DNA of 64,000 nucleotides from Clarkia xantiana subsp. parviflora (lineage: Eukaryota; Streptophyta; Magnoliopsida; Myrtales; Onagraceae). This document shows positions 23,983-35,309 of this stretch, one piece after another. Positions within the stretch are counted from its first letter, which is position 1, and each line of letters begins with the position of its first letter. The DNA is taken from NCBI GenBank assembly GCA_036873135.1, contig JAPTYO010000007.1, forward strand, positions 12,134,763 through 12,198,762, read 5' to 3'. Under the pieces are notes generated by a model. It searched no databases. It saw only the letters and a list, made by a program, of their open reading frames with translations, and was not told the DNA's origin. A program made the position numbers and the translations under genes.

Positions 23983-24344
23983 GATATTTTGGAGTGAGTT
24001 TGCTTTTATGGATTTTATTTTTTATATTATCCTTTTTTGGTAATAGGTTAGCTAGTGTGAAAGGAGCTTTGGTATATATAAACTGGGCCCTTGTATTTTT
24101 TTTTTTGTCAGTGAAGGAGAAAATGGTGACATATGTCATATGTGTGTAGTAAACAGTTTTGAAGCCTATCATTCAGGATTTATATGCAATAATATAAACA
24201 AGAATTTCACCCAAAAAAATATATATATAAACAAGAAAATGCCGGATTATATATGTTCTGACTCGTCAACATGCTTTCAATTTTATTTTCAACAGTAATT
24301 TGTCTGCTATGTTTCTCATTTTTTCTAAACTCGTTCATGTTCCT

Positions 24345-24382
24345 TACTATGGAAAGTCCCAAGCTTAATACTTTCCATAGTA
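24345..24382. repeat. Perfect 13-bp inverted repeat (hairpin)
   Basis: TACTATGGAAAGT, a 12-nt loop, then ACTTTCCATAGTA. It lies about 360 bp after the stop of gene A, beyond the likely 3' end. It may be a tiny foldback transposon; no evidence that it is a terminator. Confidence 0.7.
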
Positions 24383-24924
24383 TTGGATTTGGCCCAAAGA
24401 GAGGATTAGAGTCAGCTTACTTCGCCTATTAGATGAAAGACCATCCAAAATTAGCTTAAGATAACCCTAACTTCTTTATATCATCTTTACTACCTGAAAA
24501 ATTATTAGTTTGTGGTTCAGTCCGCCACGTCATCATTAGATGAGCTAACCAACAGATAAAAAAAATTATTTATAACATTTCTTTTTTAATTTCAAATATC
24601 ATTTTTCCCATTATTAGTTTTTTATATTTTTTAATATACTCTCCATAATTATTCAAAAAAATTATTAATATATCTCGATATATGTCCATTAGTAACCTAA
24701 AGTGAAATATAATAATTAAAATTCATTTTTAAAATAATATGTATGCCACATATAGAATTTAAAAAGGTAATGTTTGAATTAGTTTCCAAACGAATCTATT
24801 TTCAAAATTTAATCCATAAATATGCGCCGTTATATAATAACTATATCACGAATCCTTTTTCATTCACCAAAAAAAAAAATATATATATCACGAATCCTTT
24901 TTGACGTCACCAACCGTATAGAGA

Positions 24925-25170
24925 GAGGAGTCAGGTAACAGAAGTTTGCTCAATCCAGTTAGCATATTCGGGCACGAATATTGGGGCCCACTATGGACAC
25001 GAGTAAGTTTTCTAGATACAGTATCCCGACAGACTGGAAAGTGCTAAATGACCCTCAACGACACGCTCATGACGTATTTACACTCTGCACTTTTTAATTT
25101 CGACGCGCTTATCCCAAACTTATATATATCTTCTCAAACTCGCACACTTAAACTTAAGTACTCAAATTCG
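24925..25170 (+). promoter_or_regulatory. Orphan B-type CBF promoter (no gene behind it)
   Basis: Aligns along its length with 30850-31100 in front of gene B: CATATTCGG, TGGGGCCC, GGACACGAGTAAGTTTTCT, GACTGGAAA(G/A)TGCTAAATG, ACCCTC(A/G)ACGACACG, TGACGTATTT, ACGCGC (25103-25108), a TATA-like run and CTCTCAAACTC-type leader. After the leader the sequence turns into unrelated DNA; there is no AP2 coding sequence. It is the remnant of a lost B-type gene. Confidence 0.75.
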
Positions 25171-25250
25171 AACAAACGTGAAATTTAAAGTGTCTGTAGG
25201 GATTTTCAAAGACAAAAATAACTATATGTGAAATTTATGTCCGTAGGGAT

Positions 25251-25455
25251 TTTCTACCATGTTTGTTGAGTATTATGTTTGTATTTTTTTACTACTAGGG
25301 TGGACTTAATTGTAACATAAATAAAAATTTAAAAGTATGAAAAAATATGAATTTTTTTAATTACACCTAATATTTGTATTATATTATTAATAATATTAAT
25401 TCTATATAGGGTACACCTTTAGAATAATAAAAAAAAAGTAAAAAAAAAAAAAACA
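25251..25455 (+). mobile_element. MITE of the TTTCTACCATGC family, truncated copy
   Basis: Begins TTTCTACCATG and contains ACTTAATTGTAACAT, TTAAAAGTATGAAAAAATATGA and CACCTTTAGA like the copies at 49018-49248 (inverted) and 58937-59168, but lacks the right terminal repeat. Confidence 0.6.
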
Positions 25456-26784
25456 CTACCACAGTTATGATACTTGTTGTGCATAGTAAAAGACTATCTG
25501 TCACAAGAAATGCGAAGTAGCGTCTCATGTTGCAAAAGACCTCCAGAATGATGTAAAAGTATTTATATATCTTCTTACTTCTCAGTTTTAGGCTTTCCAG
25601 ATTTATATAGTTAAAATAAAATGGGAAAATCAATATATCTTCATCATCTATATGTGTGACGAATGAATATGTCTATTAAGTGTTGGTTTGCTTTGAATTT
25701 GTTTAGTTAAGCCGGATAACCATGCTAAGCCCCTTGAAGATTAGTATCTTAAGTGAAGCCCAAACGTCCACTGAGCTTAGTGTGAATAAAGAGTGTTCTG
25801 CGTGTCTCATCATATAATAACACATGGTTGATTTTTCTAGTCAAATAGTGGTCCTCATTCACTCCTGAATGTATCCAGTTTTTCAGACCATGTTAAATTT
25901 CCAGTGTCGCGTATTTTTAATACACTGTCGTAGTTTTTCATAACAATTAGTACAAAGCTTAAGTTTAGGTCTAAGGAAGAACAATCGCGGAGGACGAATT
26001 ATGGATAGTTTGACTGCAGATACATTTGATATTGAAGAATGAGATAGATGACTACCTCTATGAGAAAAAAATTATCTTCCACTGCTAAGAAAGAAGTCAG
26101 AGAAGATGGAAGATGCAAATCGAGTTCGGTTGGATATGTGGGCTATCTTGTGTCAATTGGGATTTTGGTATGGCCTAATGTCTTAAAGTGACCTGTACTT
26201 AATTAACTTAGGTAACATATACATATAATGGGCTTCCATTTACGGCGACCATCACTGTATGCTTACACTTTCACCATTTATATTTATTAATAAATCATTT
26301 ATTTATCTTCTTCTTCTCTCATTCTTTATAGCAAGTTCTTTCATCTTCGACATTTCTCTGCAACTTCTTTCATTTTCATTTTTTCTTCTTCTTCAACATA
26401 CAAAAGCATAGAGTGGAACTTTAGAGTTCAGATGCGGGGCATGTAGATGGCTAAACGAAATTTTGCCAACTTTCAGGAGGGGCAAGATTAAAAAATGTTT
26501 ATTATTGTCTAGGTACTCATTTAGTTCAGTAGGGGCAATTGCCCCTCCTCGTCCCTTCGTAGCTCCGCCCCTGGATCCGGCATAAGTGCAGACACATTCA
26601 CAAGTTCAAGAAGGATTTTATTTATGTCGGCAACTTGATGAGTTCGGTTATTGAGTGGTATTATTCGACAACACTTGGAAGGTCTCAAAATATGCATTGG
26701 CATTTGCTCCAGGTAATAAAATTGAGACACTTATACGATTAGTGGTTAATTGACAGTGTTGTTAGTAGTATAGCTACATATAGT
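25456..26784. other. Intergenic DNA with repeat fragments
   Basis: No gene seen. 26148-26280 resembles 6720-6830 (same unclassified repeat family). A palindromic patch GGGGCAATTGCCCC lies near 26532-26545. Confidence 0.45.
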
Positions 26785-26793
26785 TTATTAGAT

Positions 26794-27401
26794 GGGTTAA
26801 TGTAGTTTTCATACCACATGTTTGACCGAATGTGACTTTTAGTACTGAATGTTTAGTTTTGTATACTTTTGGTACCAAACGTTTAAAAAAATGTGGCTTT
26901 TGGTACATCCGTTGGTTGACCGTTAGTTTTGGCCGTTAAATGATATGTGCAAGTCACGTGATTGACTCTAAAATTTTAATTTTATTCAATTTAGTCCCTC
27001 ATATATATTCATAACTTTTATTTTGTTTTAATTTAGTCCTAAACCTTCAAAATCGAACCCAATTGGGACCTATCTCCAATTGGGTAAATTTGACCCAAAT
27101 GGGGCTATGTCAATTGAATTCGATTGGTTTAATTGGGTCCGATTTTGAAGTGTTATGACTAAGTTAAACAAAATAAAAATTAGGAATATATTTGAGGGAC
27201 TAAATTGAACAAAATCAAAAGTTTAGAGTCGATCACGTGACTTGCACATGTCATTTAACGGCCAAAACTAACGGTCAACTAACGGATGTACCAAAAGCCA
27301 CATTTTTTCAAACGTTTGGTACCAAAAGTATACAAAACTAAACATACAGTACTAAAAGCCACATTCGATCAAACATGTGGTATCAAAAGTACCTTTAACC
27401 C
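26794..27401. mobile_element. MULE-like foldback MITE, second copy
   Basis: Begins GGGTTAATGTAG and ends CTTTAACCC with long inverted arms containing TTTTGGTACCAAACGTTT and its inverse. Flanks TTATTAGAT (26785-26793) and TTATCAGAT (27402-27410) match at 8 of 9 positions, a slightly mutated 9-bp duplication. Same family as 2522-3004 (shared ATTCAATTTAGTCCC, GATCACGTGACTTG). It abuts a copia remnant on its right. Confidence 0.8.
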
Positions 27402-27404
27402 TTA

Positions 27405-28155
27405 TCAGATTTATGACATTACAGATTGGGCATATGAGGCAGAATGGTATGAAGATACTTGTGTCTACATGTACGCTACCAAAGCTGAGTCAGTTGATCT
27501 CAAGCGTTTATAGACGTTTGATTGGTAGACTTCTTCATTTGGGTATTACTCGTCTTAACATAGCTATTTTTGTTCAGTATTTTAGTCAATATATGCAAAA
27601 CCCAAATAAGTCTCATTATGGTATTATTTTTCTTATTTCAAAGTATTAGAAATAACAACCTAGTTTGGGCATTATTTTGTCTGCTGAGAAACAATTTGGT
27701 GATAGTGCTTATCGTGATTCGATTATGCTAGATATATTGAATCTCGTAGATTTGTTACAAGTTTCTTGGAAAGTAAAGAAACAACCTATTGTTCATGTTC
27801 TTCGGCTGAAGCTGAGCATCACAATATGTGAGACACTGCTGCTGAGTTGGTATGGTTGAATGAGTTACTTGATGAGTTAGGTTTGGATCATGGTAAACTA
27901 GGTGTTTTATATTGTGACAATAAGGTTGGGATTCAAATAGCTAATAATCCAGTTTACTATGAACGTATTAAACATATTGAAGTTGATTGTTATTTAGTCT
28001 GTGACCAAGTTTGTGCATGTTTCATTAAATTGAGGCATTTGAGGTATTCAAGTCAGTCTACAAATATATTAACTAAGGCCCTTCCTAAAACTCAGCACAG
28101 ACATTTGCTTATGAAGCTAAACATGGTTGATGTATTTCAACAAAGTTCAGATTGA
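27405..28155 (+). pseudogene. Copia pol remnant (RT end and RNase H)
   Basis: Plus-strand frames give YRRLIGRLLHLGITRLNIAI and FVQYFSQYMQNPNKSHYG (end of copia RT), then SSAEAEHH and AELVWLNELLDELGL, LYCDNKVGIQIANNPVYYER, KHIEVDCYLV and STNILTKALPKTQH (RNase H to the C-terminus). Stops and frameshifts make it inactive. It is followed at once by an LTR. Confidence 0.85.
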
Positions 28156-28162
28156 TATGGAG

Positions 28163-28468
28163 TGTTAGAAACCCATTATGAGTTTGGCTTATTTAGATTG
28201 GTATGGCCCATTGTTTGTGTGTTTGGTCCATGTATATTGTTACCCAGTCCAGTGATGCAAACTGCTATATTGCTGTTGTCCGATGACTATTTTAGACTCA
28301 TTTTATTTGTACTTGAGTTTTTCAGTTTATTTAATTTATTTTGTTAGAGTTTAGTGTATAAAAACCCATGTATAAAAAAATGATGAATGTAAGATGAAGA
28401 AATTATATCAAGTGATCCTTTAACCCTGTCTCTTGTTCTTCTTTCTATCATCTCTCGTTTGCATAACA
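28163..28468 (+). repeat. Copia 3' LTR
   Basis: Preceded by a purine-rich stretch (GATATGGAG). Starts TGTTAGAAACCC and ends GCATAACA (306 bp, TG...CA). It contains a TATAAAAACCC box near 28357 and a CTCTTGTTCTTC leader, as copia LTRs do. No matching 5' LTR found in the window. Confidence 0.75.
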
Positions 28469-28600
28469 TTAATTATGTCACATAACATAATAATATTATT
28501 AAAAAAAAAATTATTATAAATTTTTGTAAATCCTTAATTTCATAAGTATAATTATATATATTCAGACTAGATATATCATATATGTGCGTGAAGACTAGAG

Positions 28601-28955
28601 TGAGCATGTCGGTGGGTGAGGCAATGATTGATTAAAAAAACAAAAACAGGTGGGTGAGACAATGATGATTAAAATAACAATAACAGGCCCAAGATCTCTT
28701 CTCTGGGTCAAGTTCAGCCACAAATAACTTCCACGGTCATTCATTGATCTCTGCTTTATTTATTATTCTAAAGTACAACAAAAGATATTAGTAGTATTAG
28801 TCTATATATATATATATATATATACATAAAGATCTTCATCCACACGAGATTTTTATAAGGAGCATTAATACATTGGTATAAAGAACAATAAATTACTTTC
28901 CCTTTTCGGCAAAAGACCTAAAAAATTTATTACATAATAATTCATTTCGGCTATT
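28601..28955 (+). repeat. Cluster block Q, copy 2
   Basis: Clear match to 5635-5950, 37195-37520 and 51400-51690 (TCAAGTTCAGCCACAAATAA, CTTCCACGGTCATTCATTGA, CTCTGCTTTATT, TTCGGCAAAAGACCTAAAAA). Contains an internal duplicate of the GTGGGTGAG(G/A)CAATGAT start. It runs directly into CBF fragment psi2. Confidence 0.7.
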
Positions 28956-28962
28956 ATTTTAT

Positions 28963-29620
28963 CATGACGTGGTTGCGCTTGCTCTTTTTAGTTGCTGGCC
29001 CGCTTGTTTTATTCGTGGGTTAATAACTAAAAAACTGTCCAAAGTTTACGCTATATTAAAATTAGGTGTCTGAAGTTTGAAATGTTAAAATAGAGTGTCC
29101 CAAGTTTCAAAATTAATTCGAAAAAAATACGAATTGAACTTGAACCTTATAATACTCGTCTCGAGTGACTCGGGAGCCTAAACGAGGTTCGAGTTTATAA
29201 ATCAAATCGAGTTTGATTATTATTCTTATTTAATACTAATTAATTATTACGTAATTCAGCTTAGTACGTTCGAGTCGAGCTCGATTTCTTTAATTATGAT
29301 AAATGCTTATTTATTAAAATATATAATTGATTAATGAGTCGAATCGAGCCGAGCTCGATTATATCGAACTTAGAATCGAATTGAGTTTTAAAATTAAAGT
29401 TCGGTTGAGTTTGAGTTTGAAAAATAATAATCGAGTTGGGTCGAGTTTGATAAATAGTTAATTCGACACGATTAGTTTACACACCTAGTCAAAACTATAT
29501 GATGCCGGCTCAACATGGCAGCTGCCATATTCCTATGTCGTATTTCGTGTAACGGTCTACCAAGGCTGTTGAGGTATTTCGGAAGGACGGGTCCACGTCA
29601 GTGATTATGGTGGATCATGA
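28963..29620 (+). pseudogene. CBF/DREB1 fragment psi2, split by transposon DNA
   Basis: 28963-29010 matches the AP2 end of gene A (CATGACGTGG(C/T)(C/T)GCGCTTGCTCTT, then GCTTGT). After about 480 bp of foreign DNA the match resumes at 29493-29600 with AACTAT, a DSVWR-equivalent stretch (GGCTCAACATGGCAGCTGCC), TCGTGTAAC and GGCTGTTGAGGTATTTCGG. The break falls between codons for ACL and NYAD. Part of the alanine-rich helix region is deleted. No N-terminal half is present. Confidence 0.75.
29011..29490. mobile_element. Nested transposon insert inside psi2
   Basis: The left part (29017-29105, GGGTTAATAACTAAAAAACTG...) matches the ends of the element at 61563-62065. The right part (about 29110-29488) is CTCGAGTT/GAGTCGAG-rich and ends GTTTACACACCTA, a pattern of hAT-type MITEs. 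One seems inserted in or beside the other. Confidence 0.55.
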
Positions 29621-30149
29621 CCCCACATATCTTGCCCATATAGGTATACGATGTGTTGGGAAAAAGAAAAAAATAAAGTTAATATTTATGAGGATCAGGT
29701 AGTGTATAATTTTGTCCGATGATACCACAAATATGTAGTGCTCACTAGTTATGTTAGTTTTGCACCAGCTTATTAATTGAGGAGTCCAAAGTTTATTTAA
29801 TTCCCAGTACCTACAATAATGAAAGCATTTAAGCAAGATTTTTAATCTTGTTAGCCTGCTTTTTTTCTTTATTTTACCATCCTAACTTATTGGCAAAATG
29901 GCAATAGAACTTAATAAAAGGTAGACAGGTGTTGACAATGGAGTTGCCGGAAGTGCCGATGTTGTGAGTTGAAGTGGGTGCAAGTGCACAAGATATCCCG
30001 TTATATAACTTGCAAATCATAAATACATTCACATAATTTAATTGGAGTTTAATTTCGAAACACCTAAATAAAAGATGAAGACATGAAATAAATATATAGA
30101 GACGGAGTAGGAGACTACCAAAAAAAAAAAAAATTCATAGAGGAGTAGG
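29621..30149. other. Intergenic DNA
   Basis: Nothing recognised apart from the tail of psi2 at its left edge. Confidence 0.45.
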
Positions 30150-30805
30150 ACTTTAGGGCCGTCAATGGTGCGGTGAAAATCAAATAACTATGATTATTCT
30201 CACAATTTACCGTAATGGTTAACCGCACCATTATGGTGAAGGGCGGTTATGGTGATGAATATTGTAACCGCAATGGTTATGGTTATGGTATTCAGTTCAT
30301 AACCGTGGTTATAACCATCACCTCTATATATATAATATTAATATATACATTACTAATACTTATAGTGTTATATATATACATTATTATTATACTTTAATTA
30401 TTAGTCAAATGTTATAATTCTTATTCCGTTCCCTTTCCCACCCACTTTTTTTTTTGTCTATATTTCTTATTATTAGATAACCACAATTGGAAATGATGAC
30501 GAATGAGGATCGATGATCGCAAGTGATAGGTGATTGAAGATGTGAGTGAAACAATGAAATTATGTTTAATTTGGATTTTGCGTATTAAACAATAAATGTA
30601 TGTTTACTTTTCTTGTATGAAAAATGATGTTGTATTAGTTTGAATGATTGTGGTTAAATGGTTTAATCGTGGTTAAAAACCATGGTTATGGTTATGGTAT
30701 GAAGAATCATAACCGCAGTAGTTATGTATATAATTATGGTATGAGTGAAAAAAATATGGTATGATTATGATATTAAGTGCTATTCGCACCATACCTTCAC
30801 TATCA
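30150..30805. mobile_element. Possible hAT-like MITE
   Basis: The left end GGGCCGTCAATGGTGCGGTG and the inverted right end CGGCTGGCGATGATAGTG are partly alike. The interior is rich in GGTTATGG and its complement ATAACC. GAGTAGGA occurs on both flanks and could be an 8-bp duplication. Boundaries uncertain. Confidence 0.4.
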
Positions 30806-30849
30806 TCGCCAGCCGTGAGTAGGAGTAGGAGTGATGAGTGAGGAGTAAC

Positions 30850-31060
30850 GGAATCTGGTCAATCAAGTTAACTTAACATATTCGGCTACATGAACTGGGG
30901 CCCGCTAAGGACACGAGTAAGTTTTCTCTGACATCGTGGCCATACAGAAATCCAGACTGGAAAATGCTAAATGACCCTCGACGACACGTTTCTGACGTAT
31001 TTTACACTCTACACTTTATAATTTTGACGCGCTTACCCCAAAAGTATAAATATCCTCTCA
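30850..31060 (+). promoter_or_regulatory. B-type CBF promoter of gene B
   Basis: Contains GGACACGAGTAAGTTTTCT, GGAAAATGCTAAATGACCC, TGACGTATTTTACAC, ACGCGC at 31027-31032 (vCGCGb) and TATAAATA at 31045-31052, about 100 bp before the ATG. The layout differs from the A-type promoters and recurs only in the orphan block at 24925. Confidence 0.7.
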
Positions 31061-31152
31061 AACTCACACTCTTTCTACTACACACTTAAAACTAAATCTC
31101 TCTCTCTCTCAAATTCGCCGACCAGAACTAAGCTTTTTGAGGTTGTCGATCA

Positions 31153-31866
31153 ATGGAGGACATCGGCTCTTCTTCATTGTCGGCCCTCGCCCCCTGTGGG
31201 TCTTCATCGTCGGATGGCGGAAGCAACAGTGCTCGGCCGCCCAACTTTTCCGACGGGGAACTCATCATTTTGGCGTCGGAAACTCCCAAGAAGCGTGCAG
31301 GGAGGAAGAAGATCAAGGAGACGAGACACCCGGTTCTCCGCGGCATTCGCCTGAAGAGCTCCGGCAAGTGGGTCTGTGAGGTGAGGGAGCCAAACAAGAA
31401 AACGAGGATCTGGCTCGGGACGTTCCCGACGGCGGAGATGGCGGCTCGAGCTCACGACGTGGCTGCTTTAGCTCTTCGTGGAAAATCCGCTTGTCTGAAC
31501 TTTGCTGACTCAGCATGGCGGCTGCCTGTTCCTGCCTCGTGTGACCCCAAGGATATTCAGAAGGCGGCTGCGGAGGCTGCTGAGGCATTCCGACCCACTG
31601 ATAATGACCTAGTCGAACAAGCGGCGGTGGATCAGGAAGGTACGGCCACCGAGACGGCGACAACGGAGGCGGCGGCAGCAGCATCCATGGTGGATGACGA
31701 TGTGATGGACTTCAGTATGCTGAGGAGCATGGCGGAAGGGATGCTGTTGCCGCCACCGCAATGGGGCGGAGATGGGTACTATAATAATAATAACAATAAT
31801 AATAATATGGAAGAAGATGACGATGGTGATGATTACGACTTGCCACTGTGGAATTTCCATATTTAG
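31153..31866 (+). CDS. CBF/DREB1-type AP2/ERF transcription factor, gene B
   Basis: A 237-aa intronless CBF, the most divergent of the five. Signature [16 protein letters not shown] (45-60), AP2 about 61-118 with V14/E19 and the canonical [12 protein letters not shown], then DSAWR (119-123) and an alanine-rich helix. The C-terminus is acidic, holds eight consecutive asparagines (211-218) from an AAT repeat, and ends LWNFHI. Two changes stand out in the first AP2 strand: GIRLKSSG where CBFs usually have GVRRRNSG, so one DNA-contact arginine is lysine. [11 protein letters not shown] is more canonical than in A, C, D and E. It has its own promoter type. Expected role: activation of CRT/DRE genes, perhaps with distinct induction. 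Confidence 0.95.
   Translation: MEDIGSSSLSALAPCGSSSSDGGSNSARPPNFSDGELIILASETPKKRAGRKKIKETRHPVLRGIRLKSSGKWVCEVREPNKKTRIWLGTFPTAEMAARAHDVAALALRGKSACLNFADSAWRLPVPASCDPKDIQKAAAEAAEAFRPTDNDLVEQAAVDQEGTATETATTEAAAAASMVDDDVMDFSMLRSMAEGMLLPPPQWGGDGYYNNNNNNNNMEEDDDGDDYDLPLWNFHI
31777..31808 (+). repeat. Coding AAT/AAC microsatellite in gene B
   Basis: AAT-rich triplet run encoding the asparagine tract near residues 211-218. Confidence 0.85.
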
Positions 31867-31867
31867 T

Positions 31868-32955
31868 ATAATTTGGACTTTCGCTTTTAATTATGTTTTT
31901 TTCTTCTTTGGGTAGTAGCTCAGCTTGTGTGAGGAAAGCTCCTTTGGATTGTAATAATATGTCCTACGTGTCACTTTTTTGCCATTACGGGGAGACATAA
32001 GTGGTATGTAGGGTAAGTAATTTTGAAGGGCAACTTTAACAAAATGTTTGTTCGTAAAAATACTGAAGGAGTAAGATTTTGAAATTATAAAAATAAATAT
32101 TTGGTTACAAATAAGTTTTGTAATAAAGATTCTCAATTTATTCATCGTTCTATATATATACATATTGTTCTTCATTCTTCTATAAGTACACAAGCAAATC
32201 TACCGCTAGGCCTAAGCTATAGGAAGTTGTCTTTAATAATTATTATGCTTTTACTTGGATCTATTTCGAATCAACTTTAACTTTTACATTTTTTGTCACT
32301 AATTGCGAAAATAATCTTCTAACCAGAAAAAAATTAGCATGTGCTTTTATTATTTTATATGTGTTTATATATATTTGTGGTACAGGTATACAGATGATTA
32401 ATAAATGATATTTGTCCATTATCTAGAATGATTATTAATTTATGTGTATTATTATGTTTGAAAGAAACGGGGAAGGAATCATGGTGCATGTAGCTTTCAT
32501 GATTAGTATTTGATATGTAGTAGCTTACTGAAAGGGTGTATCTGAAAAAACCACTACGTACAACTGAAATATTATTTTTTACACGGATATGCCAAGTGAT
32601 AAAATCTAATATAATCTCTAATTGTGCCGGTTCTTGAAACAAAAATAAAGTGTTGCTCATTAATATCTAATTAAAATATAAAATATTTAACCATAACTCT
32701 GTTTTGAGTGATTTAGACAAATAAATAAATAAATAAACTGTATTTTTCAGTTTTTTCTATTTAATTTATCTTATTAAGTAACACTACATTGATCAAAACA
32801 TACTCATTATCTGTTTAATTTGACATTAATTATAAAAGATGTAACAATTTATTTAGAAATTAGAGTCGCAAGTAGTCAAATAAAAAAAAAATAAGTTCCG
32901 ATATTAAATTATAACTATTAAAAATCTAAGTCACAAATTTGATTATGAACTTTAA
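31868..32955. other. AT-rich intergenic DNA 3' of gene B
   Basis: Gene B's 3' UTR, then no gene. Around 32690-32920 are pieces (ACATACTCATTATCTGTTTA, GATGTAACAATTTATTTAGA) resembling the element at 54191-54670. Confidence 0.45.
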
Positions 32956-33351
32956 GAGCATCCACAGTGGTATTACGTAAAGATTACGTAAACGTGGGTC
33001 CTACATGTTTATTTTAGTAAAGCAATAAAAACTATCTACATTGGTTTTACATAGCATTCCTTACAGATGAGACCCACACGTAAATTTATGTTTTTAGCAT
33101 TCCTTAAATTTAAGTAATGCACTATGTATTACGTAACTAATTTTTTATTATAAATTAATTAATTTTATAATTAATGTTAATATCTTATTGGTGGTTGTTG
33201 GAAAATATAATAATAAAATATATTTAAGTAATACGATTGTAGAGAAAATATTTTTACGTCTGTCTTAAACTTACGTATTCTTAAAGTGTACATAAATGTC
33301 TACGTGATAACTTTAAAGAATACAATTTATGTAAAACCATTGTGGATGCTC
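32956..33351. mobile_element. Tourist-like MITE, copy 2 (inverted relative to copy 1)
   Basis: GAGCATCCACAGTGG...CATTGTGGATGCTC, 396 bp, flanked by TAA on both sides (32953-32955 and 33352-33354). Same family as 1190-1604 and alignable over its length in the opposite orientation. Confidence 0.85.
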
Positions 33352-33429
33352 TAATAAATATCTAACTAGTACACGTGTTATCAGCATCTGAAACAAGAGA
33401 AACAACGCTCCAGGTGGCTAAAATGACTG

Positions 33430-33722
33430 TGTGCTGTCTCATTGGTTCAAACTTTAACACCGTGGCAATTCTTCGACTTTTCACCAAAAAAAAATTTTCC
33501 GACTGTCGAGCAAGTCTACTGCCCAAAAAAAATAATACTGTCCGCACAGAACGAACATCCTTTGCCCCACTCCGGTGTCCCACACTTTCTCGTATCAATC
33601 ATAATGTGCCACGTGTCCAATTCATGGGAGGAGGAGTTGTCCATCTCAGCAGAACATCAACTCACGCGTCGGAAATTCTCGGCCGTGGAACCCTTTCTCT
33701 GTTCACGCGCCCTAACACTTGA
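33430..33722 (+). repeat. Cluster block P, copy 2 (2 kb upstream of gene C)
   Basis: Most complete copy: CATTGGTTCAAAC, CACACTTTCTC, ATCAATCATAATGTGCCACG, ACTCACGCGTCGGAAATTCT and GTTCACGCGCCCTAACACTT. The flank (33850-34050, TAGCTAG..CCTGAACCACACA) also matches the gene E upstream region (45630-45800), so C and E are duplicates of a multi-kb unit. Confidence 0.7.
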
Positions 33723-35309
33723 TTAAAATATAGTTTATGTTCATTATTAGTATGTTATGTTATTAACTTTTTATTATATGATAATATATCACTCTACTAC
33801 TTTTGGATATATTTTTAATAACGACAAATATTCAAGGAATTATTATTAGTGAAAAGATTTTGTTTTTAGTGTGAAAATAGCTAGAAACCTGAACCACACA
33901 TCTTCATTCTTTTGTGAGTGGGAGTGATTTTTAGGAATAACAGTTTAATTTTAATTTGTATGTATATCTTTGTTTTATTATATATATATATATCGGTTGT
34001 ACCATTGACTTTTAGTTTTATAGTTCAGAGCTTAGGTGATTCACAATTAATTTATTTATCAACAGATTTTCAGTGAGATGATTTAATATATTTCTTTGGA
34101 AACAAAACATATTATAATTTCTGGTTTTTTTTTTTTCCATCAATGCATTTTTTTTAAAATATATTGATTCATCTGAAGTTGCATCAAATTCACGACTAAC
34201 TATACAATATTGTATGGATTAAGTCTTGATTTAGTCCTTAAATTTGTACAACATATCCTCAACTTCATCCCAATCTCTTAACTTCATCCTAAGCTCTGAT
34301 TTCATGTGATTTAGTCATCAAACCCACATATGTAGTTAGATTTCATCATTCAATTTTAAAAAAAAAATGTTCTTTTGAATGCCTAGAAAATATGAGAAAT
34401 AACAAACCAATTTACCTAATTAAAAATAATTAAACTAGTTATAATAAAACCAAAAATATTATAATTAACATAATAAAAAAATAATTAAACGAGTTATGTA
34501 AATAAATACTATTTTTAATTTTTACGAAAAAAAACTTACCAAAAGCGGCTCCCTCTACAACGAGTATGCTGGTAACGCTCGCAAGAGCGCCACCAAGCGC
34601 CTTGCGTCCTCCTCTCCCTCCCAGCAAGCTCAAGCGTCATGAACTTGGGTTGGAATTCGAAAACTATAGACAAGTCTCAAGACGTGATTCTCTCAAATCG
34701 ACGCCAGTACTAACATGACTCTAACTCTGTTCTAGTTCTCGATTGGCGTCTAACATAAAGTTTGGACGCAATTTAGAGGGTCTTGTTAAATTCCGCACAT
34801 CTTATTATTAACAAGTCTCAACTCATTTGTGTTGTGGACTAACAAGAAGGTGCAATAAATGAAAATCGAAGCCATCAAGATTTCATGAAAATGAACAAAT
34901 TTCACATATATATATCGATTGGCCGGATCAATTTCACATATAGATAGATTAGAGTTTGTCTCATAATATCTATTGCATCATTTTGTTGGTTTCCGACCAG
35001 CAATAGCAGAACGTAATTAAGATATATACCGTGTATTATATATATATATAGCAACACTGTGGGTAGTAGAATTAGAACTGGTCCGTAGAATGTATTTTTT
35101 TAACCTTAGGTCCGGAGGATGAAATCTAACATTGTGTGAATTTGAAGACAAATTATGTGAAAAATTGAGAACATAATTATAAAATTCTACAAGTTTAAGG
35201 ACCAAATCAGAACTTCATCCTATTTTTCTAATAAAAGATATCAATCATATCATTTTTAAACAAAATAAAGATGTCACTTACAAGATATTTTGATGATAAT
35301 AATTATCAT
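33723..35309. other. AT-rich DNA upstream of gene C
   Basis: No gene. A GC-rich ~100-bp island at 34540-34645 stands out and ends, on the minus strand, at a good splice-donor consensus (G|GTAAGT); it could be an exon fragment but I do not recognise its product. Confidence 0.4.
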
